7,760 nt of DNA from Acidobacteriaceae bacterium (GTDB lineage Bacteria > Acidobacteriota > Terriglobia > Bryobacterales > Bryobacteraceae). Below the pieces are notes generated by a model, which saw only the letters and a list, made by a program, of their open reading frames with translations, was not told where the DNA came from and made no database searches. Position 1 is the first letter of the stretch. The number at the start of each line of letters is the position of its first letter. The position numbers and the translations under genes were made by a program. Where the stretch lies: the NCBI GenBank assembly GCA_019246575.1, contig JAFAQG010001011.1:1-7760 (forward strand), written 5' to 3'. Positions 5,533-7,760 of this stretch are shown piece after piece.

Positions 5533-7760
5533 ATGGCTTCGCACCGACTTATCGCGGATCCCGGACGATCTCGCCGAGATCGATAGATGGAACGTCTGGA
5601 CCGACTGGTACGAAGAACCCGACGGACGTATAACTGAAGGCAAATATCCCCTTATCGCAGCGCAAGCCAAACGAGGGCGAGTCGTTCGCGCGCGCGTGAA
5701 CCACGTCGAAGACTGGGGCCCGCTCGAGATCGCCCGAACTGCGCACGACAAGCTCAACGCACGCAGTTGCGGTTTTGGTTTTCTCCTCAACCCAGACACC
5801 TCCACCATGGGGATCGATCTGGACCACGCGATTCACGATTCCGGCAAACCCAAACCCTGGGCGCAAGAAATTGTCGGCCGATTTCATACGTATGCCGAGC
5901 TCTCTCCGAGTCGCACCGGGATAAAACTATTCCTGCGCGCCACACTTACCGCTCAAGCGCCCCATCGGATTGAACTAGCGGACGGCGGCAGCATCGAGCT
6001 TTACGACCGGGGCCGGTTCTTCACCGTCACCGGCCATCCTTTACCCGGAGCGCCACTCGCTGTCGAGACTTGCCAGCACGAGCTCGAGCACCTCATTGCC
6101 AGATTCCGACCGCAGCAGAACGGCAATCGCGCCGAGTCCCCGAACGGCGCCGGCAATTATCCTGCCGCCGATCTGCACGCAATCGAACGGCAATGCGGAT
6201 GGATGGCTCATGCACGAGACGATGCCGCCACGCTCGCGGAACCGGAATGGTACCCCGCTTTGTCCATTTACGCCAGGTGTGAAGACGGCAACAACCTGGC
6301 GCATGAGCGGAGCAAGCCGCATCCGGGCTACAGCCGCGCAGAAACAGAAAAAAAGATCCAGCACGCCCTGAACGATACCGGCCCCGTCACCTGCGATCAC
6401 GTCGCACACCGGCTCGGCCAGGTGCGCTATTGCTCGGCCTGTGCTCATTTCGGGCGCATCAAGAGCCCCATCGTGCTGGGCATACCTCAGCCGAGAAACG
6501 AGCGGCCACATCCGCAGACCACACCGGCATGGCCCAGCAACATCGATCAGGCAGCATTTCACGGCATTGCCGGGGAGTTCGTCCGCACCGTCGATCCTCA
6601 CACGGAGGCAGATCCAGTCGCCATGCTGCTGCAGGTTCTTGTCGGCTGCGGCGTGCTCTTCGGCCGGAATCCGTATTTCCTCATCGACGACGATCGTCAT
6701 CACACCAATCTGTTCGCCGTCATAGTGGGAGAAACCTCCAAGGCGCGCAAGGGCACTGCCTGGAGCCGCGCTCGAAGCCTGCTAAAACAAGCCGACGCAA
6801 CGTTTATCCAGGAGCGAATGAAGTCGGGATTGAGTACGGGCGAGGGCCTGATTTGGGAGGTTCGCGACGCCATCCGTACGATTCAGAACGTCAAGAAAGA
6901 CGGGCGCACCGTAGACACGCAAGAAGTTACAACCGACCCCGGCATCACCGACAAACGCTCGCTTATCGTCGAACCCGAATTCTCGCGCGCGCTTAACGCG
7001 GCAAAGCGCGAGGGCAACACACTAAGCGCAGTCGTCAGGCAAAGCTGGGAAACGGGCGATTTAGGCATTCTCACGAAATCACCGGCGAGAGCCACGGGAG
7101 CGCACATCGGCATTATCGGGCATATCACCGCCGACGAACTCCGGCGTGACTTGACCTCCACAGACGCGGCAAACGGGTACGCGAATCGATTCCTATTTGC
7201 TTGCGTCAAGCGCTCGAAATTGTTGCCCCGTGGTGGAAATCTTGCCGCCGATGCCCTCGATGGAATCCGCGAAGCGCTAATCAATGCACGCGATCACGCG
7301 CAAACTCTTGACCGCCTCGATTTCGATACGGCTGCCTGGGACCTCTGGGAAGCGGGATACGGAGCGCTCTCAACGGCCAAGCCAGGACTGTTGGGCACAA
7401 TCACAGCACGGGCCGAACCCCAGGTAATCCGGCTGGCACTTCTCTACGCTCTGCTTGACTGCGATACCGCCATCCGCGTGGCGCATCTGCGGGCCGCACT
7501 CGCCCTCTGGCGCTACTGCGAGGCTTCCGCGCAATTCATCTTCGGAAATAAGCTCGGAGACGAAACCGCCGACACGATCCTCTCGTTTCTGCGCACCAAA
7601 GGCGCTGAAGGCGCCACCCGGACCGAAATCAGTGGACTATTCGCGCGACACAAGAAAGCGGAACAGATTGAGCGTGCGCTACAGCTACTCGCCGAGCAAG
7701 GACACATCCGGTACGAAAGCAACGAGTCCGGCGGCAGACGCGAGGAGCGATGGTACATCG
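5522..7760 (+). CDS. Primase-polymerase / DUF3987-type ATPase replication protein, C-terminus beyond window
   Basis: The frame is open from ATG 5522 to the last base, at least 746 aa with no stop. Residues 1-200 look like an archaeo-eukaryotic-type primase-polymerase: GIDLDH gives acidic residues D99 and D101, SPSRTGIKLF (128-137) is the nucleotide-binding loop, and ELYDRGRFFTVTGH (159-172) is motif 3. Residues 221-320 resemble a conserved linker with a likely zinc site, C291 and C304-x2-C307, before SPIVLG. The ATPase part has a P-loop variant GETSKARKGT (403-412), a Walker-B-like LIVEPEF (481-487), GHIT (533-536) and a possible arginine finger in YANRFLF (R556). Residues 678-746 look like a winged helix. 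It should prime and unwind DNA at the element's own origin. Standard P-loops have GK[ST]; here it is RKGT. Confidence 0.88.
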   Translation, partial: MNSKWLRTDLSRIPDDLAEIDRWNVWTDWYEEPDGRITEGKYPLIAAQAKRGRVVRARVNHVEDWGPLEIARTAHDKLNARSCGFGFLLNPDTSTMGIDLDHAIHDSGKPKPWAQEIVGRFHTYAELSPSRTGIKLFLRATLTAQAPHRIELADGGSIELYDRGRFFTVTGHPLPGAPLAVETCQHELEHLIARFRPQQNGNRAESPNGAGNYPAADLHAIERQCGWMAHARDDAATLAEPEWYPALSIYARCEDGNNLAHERSKPHPGYSRAETEKKIQHALNDTGPVTCDHVAHRLGQVRYCSACAHFGRIKSPIVLGIPQPRNERPHPQTTPAWPSNIDQAAFHGIAGEFVRTVDPHTEADPVAMLLQVLVGCGVLFGRNPYFLIDDDRHHTNLFAVIVGETSKARKGTAWSRARSLLKQADATFIQERMKSGLSTGEGLIWEVRDAIRTIQNVKKDGRTVDTQEVTTDPGITDKRSLIVEPEFSRALNAAKREGNTLSAVVRQSWETGDLGILTKSPARATGAHIGIIGHITADELRRDLTSTDAANGYANRFLFACVKRSKLLPRGGNLAADALDGIREALINARDHAQTLDRLDFDTAAWDLWEAGYGALSTAKPGLLGTITARAEPQVIRLALLYALLDCDTAIRVAHLRAALALWRYCEASAQFIFGNKLGDETADTILSFLRTKGAEGATRTEISGLFARHKKAEQIERALQLLAEQGHIRYESNESGGRREERWYI

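Noticed and set aside
6041..6703. 220-aa open frame on the minus strand
   Set aside because: Antisense to the replication gene, which has primase motifs and a zinc site across this stretch; typical of opposite-strand openness in GC-rich genes.
6430..6996. 188-aa open frame on the plus strand
   Set aside because: Out-of-frame shadow inside the replication gene; arginine-rich, histidine-rich low-complexity product without domain features.

Overview
The window joins ordinary chromosome (about 1-2536) to one end of an integrated mobile element (about 2537-7760, continuing past the right edge). Overall base composition, GTG starts, the overlapping cytochrome b / molybdopterin oxidoreductase pair and a probable secreted polysaccharide deacetylase suggest a Gram-negative soil-type bacterium. 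Acidobacteriota is my best guess, but it rests on gene-neighbourhood impression rather than a marker gene.

Left flank. A secreted protein gene is cut by the left edge (1-138, minus). It diverges from a rightward cluster of a four-helix di-haem cytochrome b (362-1009), a Tat-exported molybdopterin-dependent oxidoreductase (1002-1763, overlapping by 8 nt) and a DUF72 protein (1767-2498, 3 nt further on). The first two probably form a membrane-anchored redox enzyme that exchanges electrons with the quinone pool.

Junction. The 45 bp at 2537-2581 are exactly the 3' half of a tRNA-Arg(UCU) on the minus strand, from the anticodon loop to CCA. The 5' half is missing. This is the displaced tRNA end left when an element recombines in the anticodon loop, so it marks an attachment site. 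An intact tRNA-Arg(UCU) is predicted at the far, unseen end of the element.

Element. Leftward from a central control region run a CGNR-like zinc-finger protein (3955-4650) and a complete tyrosine recombinase (2711-3958), coupled by a 4-nt overlap. Rightward run a small excisionase/AlpA-like DNA-binding protein (4727-4951), an unrecognised 154-aa protein with two CxxC pairs (5068-5532) and a large primase-polymerase / ATPase replication protein. The last is open from 5522 to the window end with no stop (at least 746 aa). The 76-bp divergent control region (4651-4726) has a consensus -35 box overlapped by an inverted repeat, plus TACTAC direct repeats. Three copies of TGTCCACA lie at the integrase stop codon, 132 bp from the tRNA fragment, and look like recombinase arm-type sites.

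Taken together the element carries its own integration, excision and replication genes, as in phage satellites (P4/PICI type) or integrative plasmids. No capsid, conjugation, defence or cargo gene is visible; these would lie to the right of the window.
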